The notes: generated by a model from the sequence alone, not told the origin. DNA of 64,000 nucleotides from Ktedonobacter sp. SOSP1-85 (GCF_016587415.1 NZ_BNJI01000002.1:682001-746000); one strand, 5' to 3'. Shown: positions 1 through 9,299, counted from the first letter of the stretch. A program made the numbers and translations.

Positions 1-2
1 TG

Positions 3-560
3 GTGGCCTCCATCATTGGTTTCCTGGGCAATGAGGGGGTAGCGATCTTTCGCATCCGCGTCGGGAAAGAGATCGGCTCTGCCGCGCTGGTGGCCGATGG
101 TCAGCACGCTCGCGTCGATGGTCTGACCTCCCTGGCTGTGCTCTTTGGCGCGCTTGGTAGCCTCCTCGGTCTCCCCCTGGCGGACCCCATTATCGGCCTG
201 CTCATCACCGTCGCCATCCTCTTTATCGTCAAAGACACGGCGCGCACCATGTGGCACCGCCTGATGGACGCGGTCGATCCCGCCATCGTTGACAAACTTG
301 AACGCGTGACTCGTGAGACGCCTGGTGTCCAGCAGGTCCGGCATATTCGCGCACGCTGGCTTGGACATAAGCTCTCCGCCGAGATGCAGATCCTCGTCAA
401 CGAAAATCTCTCGTTGCGTGAAAGCAACCAGGTGGTCGAGAATGTGCGCCACAACTTGTTCCACGCCCAGCCACGCCTGGCAAGCATCTCCGTCCACGCT
501 CAACCCGACTCCCAGGTCTCCGAGTCGCTCACAGCCCACCACGAGGCCCTGGCCCTCTAG
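3..560 (+). CDS. Cation diffusion facilitator (CDF) transporter, 3' part
   Basis: C-terminal 185 residues of a CDF-family metal/H+ antiporter; the reading frame is open to the left window edge, so the first transmembrane segments are missing. The visible part has the conserved D-G-x-x-H-x-R-V-D stretch (about residues 32-39), which in this family is the intramembrane metal site (HxxxD type), then two hydrophobic segments (about 40-58 and 62-77) and a soluble C-terminal ferredoxin-like domain (about 95-170) that dimerises and senses metal. Family knowledge gives export of Zn, Fe, Mn or Co from the cytoplasm; the metal cannot be told from this fragment. A 23-bp-arm palindrome follows the stop codon. 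Confidence 0.85.
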   Translation: MASIIGFLGNEGVAIFRIRVGKEIGSAALVADGQHARVDGLTSLAVLFGALGSLLGLPLADPIIGLLITVAILFIVKDTARTMWHRLMDAVDPAIVDKLERVTRETPGVQQVRHIRARWLGHKLSAEMQILVNENLSLRESNQVVENVRHNLFHAQPRLASISVHAQPDSQVSESLTAHHEALAL

Positions 561-570
561 TACAGTGTGT

Positions 571-622
571 GGGGCACGAAACATCATGTGCCGCTAGCTC
601 GGCACATGATGTTTCGTGCCCC
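571..622. terminator. Gene-end palindrome, 23-bp arms
   Basis: Perfect inverted repeat (571-593 paired with 600-622, 6-nt loop) eleven bases after the CDF stop. There is only a short T run after it, so it is a strong RNA hairpin but not a textbook intrinsic terminator. It lies between convergent genes and may serve both. Confidence 0.6.
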
Positions 623-738
623 TTTGGCATGGCGATCCGCTTCATAGCCATCGAACCTTCCCTTTTTGCACTCCAGCGACAAGGGTAAGGTGAAGGCGGC
701 AGCAGCCAGGTCGTTCACTGCCACCTTCTTCCTCTCTC

Positions 739-1176
739 TTACCCGACAAACGTCGCGCCAGTCATCACTCCGACAGCCAGTACGGTCAAGATAAATCCTG
801 CAAGAGCCCAGCGGCGGGCCGGGACATTTCCCGTTTTGTTAATCAATTGGATCGCAGGACGTAACGCGCCATCGCCGATACCGAGAAGTATAATCGCGAT
901 CACAAAGCCCGCGATGATTAGGCTTCCCCATGCACTTCCAAAGAGATTGGCAAAGCCACGCGTTCTCGTGATGAGAATGAGACCAAAGCCCATTGTGAGT
1001 GTTCCTGTATAGGTAAGAACTCGTGCGGTCGTCAGAGCCAGCTGTTTGAGTGTCTCGTTCGGCTCTTTTCCTAGAAGCGGTATGATGAAAAAGGCCAGGA
1101 GTGCGTAGCCGCCCACCCATATTGCCGCGCTTAAGACATGTCCGTAACGTATCAGCCATGAGACGATTGTTGTCAT
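739..1176 (-). CDS. Small four-helix integral membrane protein (CopD/DUF2269-like)
   Basis: A 145-residue, almost entirely hydrophobic protein with four predicted membrane spans (about residues 7-33, 48-70, 80-102, 124-143). The start R-Y-G-H-V-L-S-A-A-I-W-V-G-G resembles the first helix of CopD/DUF2269-type membrane proteins, where the histidine can ligate heme or copper; that assignment is tentative. A strong ribosome site (AAAGGAG) precedes the ATG. The start overlaps the stop of the upstream short frame by ATGA, which suggests translational coupling. Function unknown. Confidence 0.7.
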   Translation of the reverse strand: MTTIVSWLIRYGHVLSAAIWVGGYALLAFFIIPLLGKEPNETLKQLALTTARVLTYTGTLTMGFGLILITRTRGFANLFGSAWGSLIIAGFVIAIILLGIGDGALRPAIQLINKTGNVPARRWALAGFILTVLAVGVMTGATFVG

Positions 1177-1373
1177 ACCGGCTCCTTTCGTTCATCCCGC
1201 ACGTGCTCTTTTGTTGATGGGAAAGGTACACTGGACGTGCCGGTCTCCCTTTCAGCCGCTACAACGGCTGTCTTGTCTGAGACAGCATCGCGGATCAGAG
1301 CCTTCTGTGTTCTCACGCGTCGATTTATGATCCATTCACCAACGAATGCTCCTGGCGGGCCTGCGGTCAGCAA
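1173..1373 (-). CDS. Short frame upstream of the four-helix membrane protein, possibly truncated
   Basis: A 66-codon frame opening with TTG and lacking a clear ribosome site. The same frame stays open upstream to about 1487 and there reads as a plausible protein with one membrane helix (W-E-W-W-F-P-V-A-V-L-L around 1370-1400) but contains no ATG, GTG or TTG start. Either the true start has been lost by mutation or frameshift, or this is a pseudogene remnant. The ATGA overlap with the next gene is the main reason to keep it. No family recognised. Confidence 0.3.
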   Translation of the reverse strand: MLTAGPPGAFVGEWIINRRVRTQKALIRDAVSDKTAVVAAERETGTSSVPFPSTKEHVRDERKEPV

Positions 1374-1494
1374 GACCGCTACCGGAAACCACCATTCCCA
1401 AACGCCATCGATCGCGCTGACGACCCATGAGCGGAGTGGTGTCTCTTCCTGGCTGAAGGGAAATGTCGCCGAGCACGGTCGTCCCCTTCAACCT

Positions 1495-2508
1495 CTAGGA
1501 GGAGAAGTGCTCAGGGCTAAGCATGTCCAGAACCTCCTGCTCATCCTTATTGGTGGGAAGGTAGTCATCGGTGGCAGGCTCAATCTTCCAGACTACCCCT
1601 TTAAGGGTCACGAAGCGCCAATCCAGGTTGGAGCTATTATTGAAATCCGCGGGAGTGGCGGTCTTTAACAGGTCCAGCACATCTCCTGGCGCGGTCTGGT
1701 GAATATCAAGCCGCCCAGATTGGACTTTGTGGATATAATCTGAAACAATGCCCTCGGGATCCTCGCGGAAGATCACTCTGTGCATATTGCGCAGATTGTG
1801 CTCGGCGGTCTCGCGGTGCGCGGGAATGTCTATATCGCGCGCGATACGAAGGCGCAGGGCCTCAAAGAAGCTGTATTGCACCAGGCCGCTACAGATAAAG
1901 CGTAACACAGATGTCCGAGAGGTCTCATCCTCGTCCTCATGCTTGAAGAAATCTGCGACCTTCTGCGCGCCATCGGCGGCCTGTGGTAGGACTGAGAGAT
2001 GGCGGCGGGCGGCGCGGGCGGCGTAGAGCGCGCTCAGCTCATAGACGGTTGTCTTATCGTAGAGACCATTGATCTGGTCGAAGGCGATGCCACGCACATG
2101 GCGTAGATACTCGATACCATGGGTATCTTCCGGGCTATGGGAATCGTGCCACGCCCGCTCCAAAGGGTTCTCCATATACCAATCCAGGTTGGGACGCTTG
2201 ATACCGACGGTGAACTCGTCATATGGCACGACCTCGTTGCGCCAGCTCGCGATATGCACCCCCTTAGTTTTGGCCTCGATCAAAAAGGTATTGTGATAGC
2301 CCATGTCAGGCTCACGGACGAGATACACGATAGAAGAGTGACTCCACTTGCTGGCCGTCGCCATCCGAATCAGGTGGGCAAAGATCTCGCGTGGATTCTT
2401 ATTCTCGCGCAGAATAACATCGGAGACGCGAAGAAAGGGCCCGCCATTACGCTCATCAAGAAAGAAGTTCAATGGATCTTGTTGAATGCGAACTGCTCTA
2501 TAGGCCAT
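1495..2508 (-). CDS. Permuted NlpC/P60-like (YiiX/YebB type) papain-fold protein
   Basis: A 337-residue soluble protein. A histidine motif W-S-H-S-S-I-V-Y lies near residue 55 and a cysteine motif F-I-C-S-G-L-V-Q-Y near residue 207. Histidine before cysteine is the order of circularly permuted NlpC/P60 enzymes such as YiiX, which act as amidases, peptidases or acyltransferases; the substrate is unknown here. There is no signal peptide, so it is probably cytoplasmic. The start has a good ribosome site (GGCAGGA). It ends right beside the short frame at 1173-1373 and may lead that operon. Confidence 0.65.
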   Translation of the reverse strand: MAYRAVRIQQDPLNFFLDERNGGPFLRVSDVILRENKNPREIFAHLIRMATASKWSHSSIVYLVREPDMGYHNTFLIEAKTKGVHIASWRNEVVPYDEFTVGIKRPNLDWYMENPLERAWHDSHSPEDTHGIEYLRHVRGIAFDQINGLYDKTTVYELSALYAARAARRHLSVLPQAADGAQKVADFFKHEDEDETSRTSVLRFICSGLVQYSFFEALRLRIARDIDIPAHRETAEHNLRNMHRVIFREDPEGIVSDYIHKVQSGRLDIHQTAPGDVLDLLKTATPADFNNSSNLDWRFVTLKGVVWKIEPATDDYLPTNKDEQEVLDMLSPEHFSS

Positions 2509-2770
2509 AATACATCCTGCCTTTTTTAATTCTCATGCCTGCAACACTCACCACACATCCCTACTATTTACTGATACGGATGACTTTTAAGAGCGGATGC
2601 GTGGATAGGCAATACTGCCAGGAAGAATTGCTGTGTAACCTTTTGGTAAGCTAAGGGGTGTATATGGTAAGTACTTTTGGTAAGTGCTTTTGCTACTTGC
2701 ACGTTTTAGCCCGACCCAGGATTTTCTCGCCGGTCGGTATACGATAGTCTTGAAAAGGAGTAATTTCACC

Positions 2771-3013
2771 ATGGAAGAGAAGGATAAAGATCTTGGCACC
2801 AAGGGGAAAGAAGATACCTTGAAAGGCAAGCTTGACAAGACCGCAGGTAAGATTCAGAGCAAGGTCGGCGAGGCCACTGGCAACACTGAGATGGAAGCCA
2901 AGGGCAAAGCCAAGGAGGCGGGTGGCACGCTTCGTTCCACTGCTGGCAACGCCGAGCAGAAGGTTGACCACACCCTCGACCGCGAGGAGCGCCGCGAGCG
3001 CCTCGACGAATAG
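2771..3013 (+). CDS. CsbD-family stress protein
   Basis: Eighty residues, highly charged and hydrophilic, of the CsbD type: K-G-K-E-D-T-L-K-G-K-L-D-K-T-A-G-K and later K-G-K-A-K-E-A-G-G. These are small general-stress proteins of unknown biochemical role, often highly expressed. I start at 2771 because AAAAGGAG lies eight to ten bases upstream; a longer frame from 2684 has no ribosome site and adds unrelated residues. A 52-bp perfect palindrome with a T run follows. Confidence 0.85.
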   Translation: MEEKDKDLGTKGKEDTLKGKLDKTAGKIQSKVGEATGNTEMEAKGKAKEAGGTLRSTAGNAEQKVDHTLDREERRERLDE

Positions 3014-3020
3014 AGAATAA

Positions 3021-3072
3021 AAGAAAAAAGAGCGCCCCCATCCTGTACAGGATGGGGGCGCTCTTTTTTCTT
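3021..3072. terminator. Bidirectional intrinsic terminator, perfect 52-bp palindrome
   Basis: 3021-3046 is the exact reverse complement of 3047-3072 with no unpaired loop base. The GC-rich centre is flanked by A6 on the left and T6 on the right, so it can terminate transcription from either side. It separates csbD from mltG. Confidence 0.9.
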
Positions 3073-3162
3073 ATCCTCTTGTGTATTGACAACAGTTGTG
3101 TTAAATATGATTTATATTCAAAAACATGAATGTAGATGAACCACAAATGAGGATTGTATTTT

Positions 3163-4254
3163 ATGAAAAAGCGCGGGTATGGCCCTCTTATTGCCGTATT
3201 TTTAGTGACCTTGATCATGTTCGGGGCGCTTTGGGAAAGCTGGTCGGCCCTTAACACGCTCCTCACCCCTCCAGAGGCAACAAAGACTGACAAAATTTCT
3301 CTGGTGATCAATGATGGCGAGAGCACGCAGCAGATCGCCGATGAGTTGCAGGCGCGGGGACTGGTACGCAATGCCCTGGCCTTTCGCCTCCTGGCACGAA
3401 TCAAGGGCCTGGATGTCAAGCTACAGGCTGGCGCGTATACCCTCACACCCGGCATGAATACGGATCAGATTATCGCCAAACTGCTGAATGGCCAACCCGA
3501 CGGCAAACGCTTCCTGGTGCATGATGGCTATCGCCTGGAGCAAATAGCCAATAGCGCCGCGGCGGTAGGACTGCCACATTTTAGCAAGGATGATTTTCTC
3601 AATTATACCAAGCATCCCGACAAGTTCCCCGACAAGGCAAAATATCCTATTTTGAATAATCTCTCCAGCATGGAGGGCCTGCTTTTCCCAGAGACATATA
3701 TCGTGCCCGTGACCTATAACACGGTGCAAATGATCGATATGATACTGGATCAATTTATCAAAGTTGAGAAGGACAATAACCTGGTAGCCCAGGCGCAACA
3801 ACATCAGTTGAGCGAGTACCAGATGATTATTCTGGCCTCGATTGTGCAACGCGAGGCCAGTAACGCGAAACAGATGCCAACCATCGCCGGTATCTACTGG
3901 AACCTGGATAAGAATCCGACCGATGAAACTGTAGGATTCTTAAGCTCTGACCCGACTGTGGAGTACGCCTACGATACAGACCACCCGCCGGCCAATGGGA
4001 AGTACTGGAACGACCTCAATAACTACGGCTCGGGCAAGACGGTGGAGTTGGATAATCCCTTCAACACCTATATGCACAAGGGCTGGACACCCACACCCAT
4101 CAGCAGCCCCAACCTCGACGCATTGAAGGCCGCGGCCTCGCCCGCCAAGACTGATTACTACTATTTCCTTACCGATCCAGCTACTGGCAACCTGATCGGC
4201 GCAAAGACTTACGCGGACCATCAAAAGAACGTGGCTAAGTACTTGCAGCACTAG
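3163..4254 (+). CDS. mltG: Endolytic murein transglycosylase MltG (YceG-like)
   Basis: 363 residues. One N-terminal membrane anchor (about 9-30), a LysM-like region (about 46-110) and the MltG/YceG catalytic domain. Diagnostic motifs are S-M-E-G-L-L-F-P-E-T-Y (169-179) and L-A-S-I-V-Q-R-E-A, where Glu231 corresponds to the catalytic glutamate of the family. It cuts nascent glycan strands at the outer face of the membrane and so sets their length. ATG 3163 is preferred over TTG 3154 because ATGAGGA precedes it by nine bases. It is alone here, without the usual RuvX neighbour. A TTGACA at 3086-3091 may belong to its promoter. Confidence 0.9.
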   Translation: MKKRGYGPLIAVFLVTLIMFGALWESWSALNTLLTPPEATKTDKISLVINDGESTQQIADELQARGLVRNALAFRLLARIKGLDVKLQAGAYTLTPGMNTDQIIAKLLNGQPDGKRFLVHDGYRLEQIANSAAAVGLPHFSKDDFLNYTKHPDKFPDKAKYPILNNLSSMEGLLFPETYIVPVTYNTVQMIDMILDQFIKVEKDNNLVAQAQQHQLSEYQMIILASIVQREASNAKQMPTIAGIYWNLDKNPTDETVGFLSSDPTVEYAYDTDHPPANGKYWNDLNNYGSGKTVELDNPFNTYMHKGWTPTPISSPNLDALKAAASPAKTDYYYFLTDPATGNLIGAKTYADHQKNVAKYLQH

Positions 4255-4338
4255 CGCTGCTTGCAAGAGCTCAGAACTCACTGGAGACGCTTATTCTGCT
4301 CATCCATCTGTTTTATGATACAAGGGAGGCAAAAAGTG

Positions 4339-4387
4339 GGTAAGTGTAACGGCATCCTGGCAATGCCAGGATGCCGTTACACTTACC
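4339..4387. repeat. Gene-end palindrome, 24-bp perfect arms
   Basis: 4339-4362 pairs perfectly with 4364-4387 around a single loop base. It lies between the convergent mltG and lacI-type genes and touches the last codon region of the latter. It probably ends transcription from both sides, although it has no long T run. Confidence 0.75.
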
Positions 4388-5404
4388 TTATCTTCCCAAA
4401 GTGCTGGCGCGCGCATGGAGGCGGAAGGGGACCATAATGGATTCTGGTGGTTGGGTGCGCTGGCCCTTGATTCTCTCGATGAGCAGGGTCACGGCCAGGC
4501 GGGCTATCTCCTGCTTATCTGGTTCGATAGTGCTGAGGGCGGGCGTCGCATAGCGCCCATCTTCTATGTCGTCAATGCCAATGACCGCGATATCTTCGGG
4601 GATGCGATAACCAGCCTCGTGAATGGCAGACATCGCGCCCAGGGCCATAAGGTCATTAAAGCAGAACACGGCGTCGGGTAGACTGGCTCGCTCCCGGTTG
4701 AGCAGGTCGCGCATGGCCTGGGCGCCATCGGCGCGATGCCAGGAACCTCCCGTAACCAGGAGAGAGGTATCCAGGGGGATACTGGCCTCTTCCAGCGCCT
4801 TTTTGTAGCCTTGTAAGCGCAGGGATGGCGCCTCGTTAAGAGCCTGCTGGACACCGATTGCCGCGATGCGGCGCTTGCCTAGATCAATGAGGTGCCTGGT
4901 AGCAACATACGCGGCCTCCGTATTGTCGATAAGCACGTGGTCGAAGGGCGCACCAAATAATCTCTCACCTAGCAATACAATGGGGCCTTGAGACTGATTC
5001 TGGGCGATACTCTCCACGTCCAGCGTGTGCGAGTCTAGAATGACGCCGTCAAGCATGTGAGGACTCATCCCGGTAAGGACCGCCAGTTCTTTATCGCGCT
5101 GGGCAAATGTGTAGTCAAGCAGGACAGTGTAATTCATTTCGGACGCGGTCACAGTTATCGCGCGCGCCACGTCCGCGAAATATGGGTTGGAGAGATCTGG
5201 GAAGGCATAGGCCAGAACACTTACCTGGGCGTTGCGCAGGCGCCGCGCGGCCACGTTGGGCTTATAATTCAGTTTTTTAATCGCTTCAAGCACGAGCGCT
5301 CGTGTCTCTGGTCCAACATGTTCAAAATTACCATTGACGACATTCGAGACCGTCTTAATCGAGACACCAGTATAGGCCGCGATATCCTTTAAATGTACCG
5401 TCAT
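4388..5404 (-). CDS. LacI-family transcriptional repressor of the sugar locus
   Basis: 338 residues. N-terminal helix-turn-helix and hinge (V-H-L-K-D-I-A-A-Y-T-G-V-S-I-K-T-V-S-N-V-V-N-G, then A-A-R-R-L-R), followed by a periplasmic-binding-protein-like effector domain (about 60-335). It should bind a palindromic operator and release it when the inducing sugar or oligosaccharide binds. Two near-identical operators, at 5624-5637 and 13821-13842, overlap the promoters of the neighbouring transport and glycosidase genes, so this protein is the obvious candidate to bind them. It is transcribed divergently from the ABC importer. Confidence 0.9.
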   Translation of the reverse strand: MTVHLKDIAAYTGVSIKTVSNVVNGNFEHVGPETRALVLEAIKKLNYKPNVAARRLRNAQVSVLAYAFPDLSNPYFADVARAITVTASEMNYTVLLDYTFAQRDKELAVLTGMSPHMLDGVILDSHTLDVESIAQNQSQGPIVLLGERLFGAPFDHVLIDNTEAAYVATRHLIDLGKRRIAAIGVQQALNEAPSLRLQGYKKALEEASIPLDTSLLVTGGSWHRADGAQAMRDLLNRERASLPDAVFCFNDLMALGAMSAIHEAGYRIPEDIAVIGIDDIEDGRYATPALSTIEPDKQEIARLAVTLLIERIKGQRTQPPESIMVPFRLHARASTLGR

Positions 5405-5510
5405 TGCGAAGAGAGAAATCCTTTAAAATAATCAATTTACTATTTTTATAGTCGGCTATTGGAGATAGTACCCGCTTTTCTCAACAGTGTCAACGTATAA
5501 CTCAGAGTAA

Positions 5511-5582
5511 GGTGTGATTTATGGGCAGGGTCTGTGACGGGAGCGAATGCTCCCGTCACAGACCCTGCCCATAAATCACACC
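5511..5582. repeat. Very long perfect palindrome, 34-bp arms
   Basis: 5511-5544 and 5549-5582 are exact reverse complements with a 4-nt loop (GAAT). It lies between the repressor start and the ABC importer promoter, immediately upstream of the TTGACA box, so unlike most of its kind it is at a gene beginning. It may insulate the divergent units. The rest of 5405-5838 is AT-rich leader with no gene. Confidence 0.8.
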
Positions 5583-5591
5583 CTTTCCTCC

Positions 5592-5637
5592 TTGACAGGG
5601 AAAATTTTTGTATGTTATACTTCGTTCAACGTTGAAC
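5592..5637 (+). promoter_or_regulatory. Sugar-importer promoter with LacI-type operator
   Basis: TTGACA (5592-5597), an 18-nt spacer and TATACT (5616-5621) form a strong sigma-70-like promoter. The perfect palindrome GTTCAACGTTGAAC (5624-5637) starts three bases after the -10 box and covers the likely transcription start, a classic repressor-block position. The same core recurs at 13821-13842. Confidence 0.8.
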
Positions 5638-5838
5638 TGGCAGAACTAGAGGGATTTACCGGTTGCCAGTTCCGAGCATACTCTATTTTATGCATGGCAG
5701 CTTTCTTCGTTGTCGTCATGATGACTACAGATGCTGTTGTATGTGTTATTGTCCCTGCTACACGCATGGTTGTTGGTTTATGCGCCGTTGCATAACGTTT
5801 TCCAGGTCTTCTTTTGAAGAGGAAAGGAAAGTACACGG

Positions 5839-7230
5839 ATGTCAAGACAGTTTGATTCTCTGACCCCTGATGCCCCTCTCTCAGATATGCAAGCTATTTC
5901 TCGCCGCTCATTTCTCAAAACCTCAGCGACTATGGGAGCCCTGGCTGCCGCTGGAAGCTTCGGCCTGGCTGCCTGTAATTCACCCTCTGCCAGTGGGACC
6001 GCGACTGGCAACGCGACTGCAACCGAAGGCACAATCACCATCTGGGACCGCTCTGGCGATCTGTTCCAGGTCTTTGACGCCACTATCGCTACCTTCAACA
6101 AGAAGTATCCCAAGATCAAGGTCAAGCACGTATCGGTCGATGTCGATTCCAAGTTGCCCACAACCCTGAATACCGGGGTGAATGTGCCTGATGGTTCGTT
6201 CTATGAGGATACCAATTTACCCGTGTTGGCCTCGCACTACTACGACATCACGGATTGGATTCAACCCTATACAAAAGATATCGTGCCGTTCAAACTACGT
6301 GTGAATACGCACAATGATCGCGTGGTGGGCATTCCCTGGGATCTCGATCCAGGCCTGTTGTATTATCGAGAGGACATGCTACAGGCAGCGGGTATCAGCC
6401 CGGATTCTATCCAGACCTATGATGATCTGCTGGAGGCCGCGCACAAGGTACAGGATAAGTTCGGGCCTAAATGTAAACCTATCCACCTGGAGCAGGATCC
6501 GGGACTTACCCAGCTCTGGGTCGAGATGTTTGCCAATCAACAGGGTGCCAGCATGGTAGACGCGAGCGGCAAGTTGCAGCTCAACTCTCAGGCCTACCTC
6601 AATATCATGAACTTCCTCAATCGCGTGCGTACGGAGAATCTCGGCACACGGGCTGCGTATTTTAGCCCGGGCGATCTTGCCGCGATCGATGCCGACCAGG
6701 TAGCCTTTTATCCCTGGGCGGTCTGGGCGGTCTATGGCGCGGACCTCCTCTTCAAGAAGAGTAAAGGCAAGTGGCGCGCGATGCCTCTGCCAGCCTGGAC
6801 AAAGGGTGGCGCACGTGGAGCGGTCATGGGTGGTAGCTCCTTCATTATTCCGAAGAAGGCCAAGAATCCGCACCTGGCATGGCTATTCTACGAACACCTG
6901 GTCTTCAGCAAAGAAGGCTACTCAGCGGTTTACGGGCCAAACAAAATATACCCTGGTGGCATCAATACCTCGCTGCCATCATACCTGCCTGCCTTACAGA
7001 CGCAGTTGTATAAGAACTCGGATGGCCTGGGTGGGCAGAACCTCTGGGATGTAGCCACGGGAACCGTCAAAGATATCCCAGGTAATTACTACATCGCTCC
7101 CTGGTATAACCAGGCGGTACCCTACTTCGGCACAAATGTGCAGCGTATGCTGGATGGGCAGATGACCCCGCAACAGGTGCTCCAAAAGTCTTCGTCCGAT
7201 ATTCAGACGAAGCTGGTTGACCGCCAGTAG
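5839..7230 (+). CDS. ABC sugar importer, extracellular substrate-binding lipoprotein
   Basis: 463 residues of the family 1 extracellular solute-binding type. The leader combines a twin-arginine-like S-R-R-S-F-L-K-T-S (21-29) and a lipobox L-A-A-C (Cys46), so it is probably exported folded and lipid-anchored outside the membrane. The mature part begins I-T-I-W-D-R-S-G-D and carries the alternating lobes of sugar-binding proteins. It should capture sugars or oligosaccharides for the two permeases directly downstream. A strong ribosome site (GGAAAGGAA) precedes the ATG. The importer lacks its own ATPase gene, as is common when a shared MsmX/MalK-type ATPase is used. Confidence 0.9.
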   Translation: MSRQFDSLTPDAPLSDMQAISRRSFLKTSATMGALAAAGSFGLAACNSPSASGTATGNATATEGTITIWDRSGDLFQVFDATIATFNKKYPKIKVKHVSVDVDSKLPTTLNTGVNVPDGSFYEDTNLPVLASHYYDITDWIQPYTKDIVPFKLRVNTHNDRVVGIPWDLDPGLLYYREDMLQAAGISPDSIQTYDDLLEAAHKVQDKFGPKCKPIHLEQDPGLTQLWVEMFANQQGASMVDASGKLQLNSQAYLNIMNFLNRVRTENLGTRAAYFSPGDLAAIDADQVAFYPWAVWAVYGADLLFKKSKGKWRAMPLPAWTKGGARGAVMGGSSFIIPKKAKNPHLAWLFYEHLVFSKEGYSAVYGPNKIYPGGINTSLPSYLPALQTQLYKNSDGLGGQNLWDVATGTVKDIPGNYYIAPWYNQAVPYFGTNVQRMLDGQMTPQQVLQKSSSDIQTKLVDRQ

Positions 7231-7316
7231 TTCCGACATATTCCGCGTGTATTACTTGTCAGGGGAGGGTGCGTAGCGTTATGCGCTCTCTCCATCCTCA
7301 GAGAGGAGTCGTTGCT

Positions 7317-8261
7317 ATGGCTGTCGTCACGCCCCCGCCACGTACAGTTATCCCCGAATCTGTGCCTTCACGCTCGCCTATTCAGCGCATTCGCCGTTGG
7401 CTAGGGGGTAGCTTCTCACCATATCTGTTTATCGCGCCGTTCTTCATCTTCTTTTTCGCGTTCTCGTTGTTCCCGTTGCTCTACGCGTTTGTCCTCAGCT
7501 TTACCCACTGGCATGGGGACGCGGACCCGCGCTTTATTGGCCTGGCAAATTACCTGTTTCTGCTCACAGATAGTGACTTCTGGGGTTCGCTGGTTAACTC
7601 CGCGCTCCTGTGGCTGCTCATCATCCCGGTGCGTGTGCTGAGCGCGGTCGTGGTCGCGGCCTTGCTCTCGCTGCCAAAATTGCGCTTCCGTGGTTTCTTT
7701 CGTACCTCGATGCTACTCTCCTACGTGGTACCCCTGGTGGCTATTGTCCAGGTCTGGCTGGTGCTCTTTGACCAGGACTTCGGCGCGATCAATACCTTGC
7801 TTGTATGGCTGCACCTGCCCACCATTGGTTGGCTAACTACCAGCATGTGGTCAAAACCAACCCTGGCTATGCTAGTGCTGTGGTGTGGAAGCGCCTTCGC
7901 GGTTTTGTCGATGCTGGCTGCCATTCAGGCTATCCCCGCCGAATATTATGAGGCCGCCGCGATTGACGGGGCAGGCCCCATCCACCAGTTCTTTACGATT
8001 ACGCTGCCCCTCTTGCGCCGCACAGTCGGGTTCCTGGTGGTGTTCAGTACCTTGGGCGTAGTGCAGATGTTTGCCGAGCCAAAAATATTGACGAATGGCG
8101 GACCGTATAACTCGACTACCACGGCGGGCTTCTTTCTAAACTCCTACATAACTAACTCAGATTTTGGCACGGGCGCCGCGAACTCGTTCCTGCTGATGAT
8201 TATTCTAGTGATATTGTCCCTGGTAATGCTGCGCTTTTTACGTGCTGGAGATGAGAGGTAA
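7317..8261 (+). CDS. ABC sugar importer permease (MalF/LacF type)
   Basis: 314 residues with six predicted membrane helices. The cytoplasmic EAA loop reads E-Y-Y-E-A-A-A-I-D-G-A-G and is the contact site for the ATPase. I start at 7317 because GAGAGGAG lies eight bases before this ATG; an upstream GTG at 7269 also has a purine-rich leader and would add 16 residues. It pairs with the permease that starts six bases after its stop to form the membrane channel. Confidence 0.9.
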   Translation: MAVVTPPPRTVIPESVPSRSPIQRIRRWLGGSFSPYLFIAPFFIFFFAFSLFPLLYAFVLSFTHWHGDADPRFIGLANYLFLLTDSDFWGSLVNSALLWLLIIPVRVLSAVVVAALLSLPKLRFRGFFRTSMLLSYVVPLVAIVQVWLVLFDQDFGAINTLLVWLHLPTIGWLTTSMWSKPTLAMLVLWCGSAFAVLSMLAAIQAIPAEYYEAAAIDGAGPIHQFFTITLPLLRRTVGFLVVFSTLGVVQMFAEPKILTNGGPYNSTTTAGFFLNSYITNSDFGTGAANSFLLMIILVILSLVMLRFLRAGDER

Positions 8262-8266
8262 ACGCT

Positions 8267-9175
8267 ATGGCAACACTTGCATCAAACATTTCGCTAGCGA
8301 GGACAGATTCAGCCTCCAAGCGGCGTAGGACCTTCCGCATAAGTAGCATTCTGGCCTATCTTGTTTTGTGCCTCGCGGCCCTGATAACGATCTTCCCCCT
8401 GGCATGGATGTTTATCTCATCCTTGAAGCCGGGCAACGAAATAGCCGCGACTCCCCTGGGGCTGGATATTCATACACTATCCTTCAACAATTACATGGCT
8501 CTGTTATCGGCTGTGCCAATATGGGTGGGCTTTCAGAATACACTAATCGTCCTGTTTATTCAGGGTGGAGCAACTTTGCTGCTCTGCCCCCTGGCAGGCT
8601 TTGCCTTTGCCAAGTTTGAGTTTCGCGGCAAACGCTTTTTCTTTAACTTTGTGCTCTCCACAATGATGCTCCCCGTCATCGCCATGATTCTGCCGCTCTT
8701 ACTTGAAATGGGGGCCTTGAACTGGGTGGATAGCTATCAGGGCCTGATTGCCCCAGGCCTCGTGAATGCCTTCGCGATCTTCTGGATGCGGCAACAGATC
8801 GCGGAAATTCCAGATGAATTGCTGGAAGCAGCCAAAGTAGATGGATGCACACCTTTTGGGATGTACTGGCGGATTGTGGTTCCCTTGATGCGGCCCGCGC
8901 TCGCGGCCCTGGCAATCATGACCTTCCTGGGCATCTACAATGACTTTGTCTGGCCGGTAATTATTACCCAATCGGATACCATGCAGACCTTGCAGGTTAT
9001 GCTCTCAAACCTGGCGACCCAGATCAATAACACCAGTCCTGGAACGACAGGACACGACGCCTGGGGCATGATTATGGCCGCGAGCACAATAGCAACTGTG
9101 CCTGTACTGGTATTGTTTATTGCGCTCCAGCGCCAGTTTATCAGCGGTATCCTGGCGGGCAGCGTGAAAGGCTAA
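8267..9175 (+). CDS. ABC sugar importer permease (MalG/LacG type)
   Basis: 302 residues, six predicted helices, EAA loop E-L-L-E-A-A-K-V-D-G-C-T-P-F-G near residue 187. A MalG-type partner of the preceding permease; together they import the ligand delivered by the lipoprotein. Translation is probably coupled, given the short gap. No ATPase gene is nearby. Confidence 0.9.
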   Translation: MATLASNISLARTDSASKRRRTFRISSILAYLVLCLAALITIFPLAWMFISSLKPGNEIAATPLGLDIHTLSFNNYMALLSAVPIWVGFQNTLIVLFIQGGATLLLCPLAGFAFAKFEFRGKRFFFNFVLSTMMLPVIAMILPLLLEMGALNWVDSYQGLIAPGLVNAFAIFWMRQQIAEIPDELLEAAKVDGCTPFGMYWRIVVPLMRPALAALAIMTFLGIYNDFVWPVIITQSDTMQTLQVMLSNLATQINNTSPGTTGHDAWGMIMAASTIATVPVLVLFIALQRQFISGILAGSVKG

Positions 9176-9190
9176 TCAATTTCGGCAATG

Positions 9191-9275
9191 TGTAGGGTCC
9201 AAGCTGGCTTGGACTCTAAAATGCAGAGGGTGCGAATTGGGAGGGGAGTTAGTCCATGCAAGCATGGACCCTACA
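9191..9275. repeat. Family B repeat element
   Basis: Ends read TGTAGGGTCCAAGC on the left and its near-complement GCATGGACCCTACA on the right, enclosing about 35 unrelated bases. It lies in the gap between the permease and GH2 genes. Other copies are at 21783-21879, 34487-34514 (half) and 52301-52420. Confidence 0.75.
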
Positions 9276-9299
9276 TTCTGGTAAAGGTTACAAAACACT

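Noticed and set aside
2766..3455. 229-residue minus-strand frame across csbD and mltG
   Set aside because: It runs antisense to two recognised genes and through a terminator palindrome and has no recognisable motifs.
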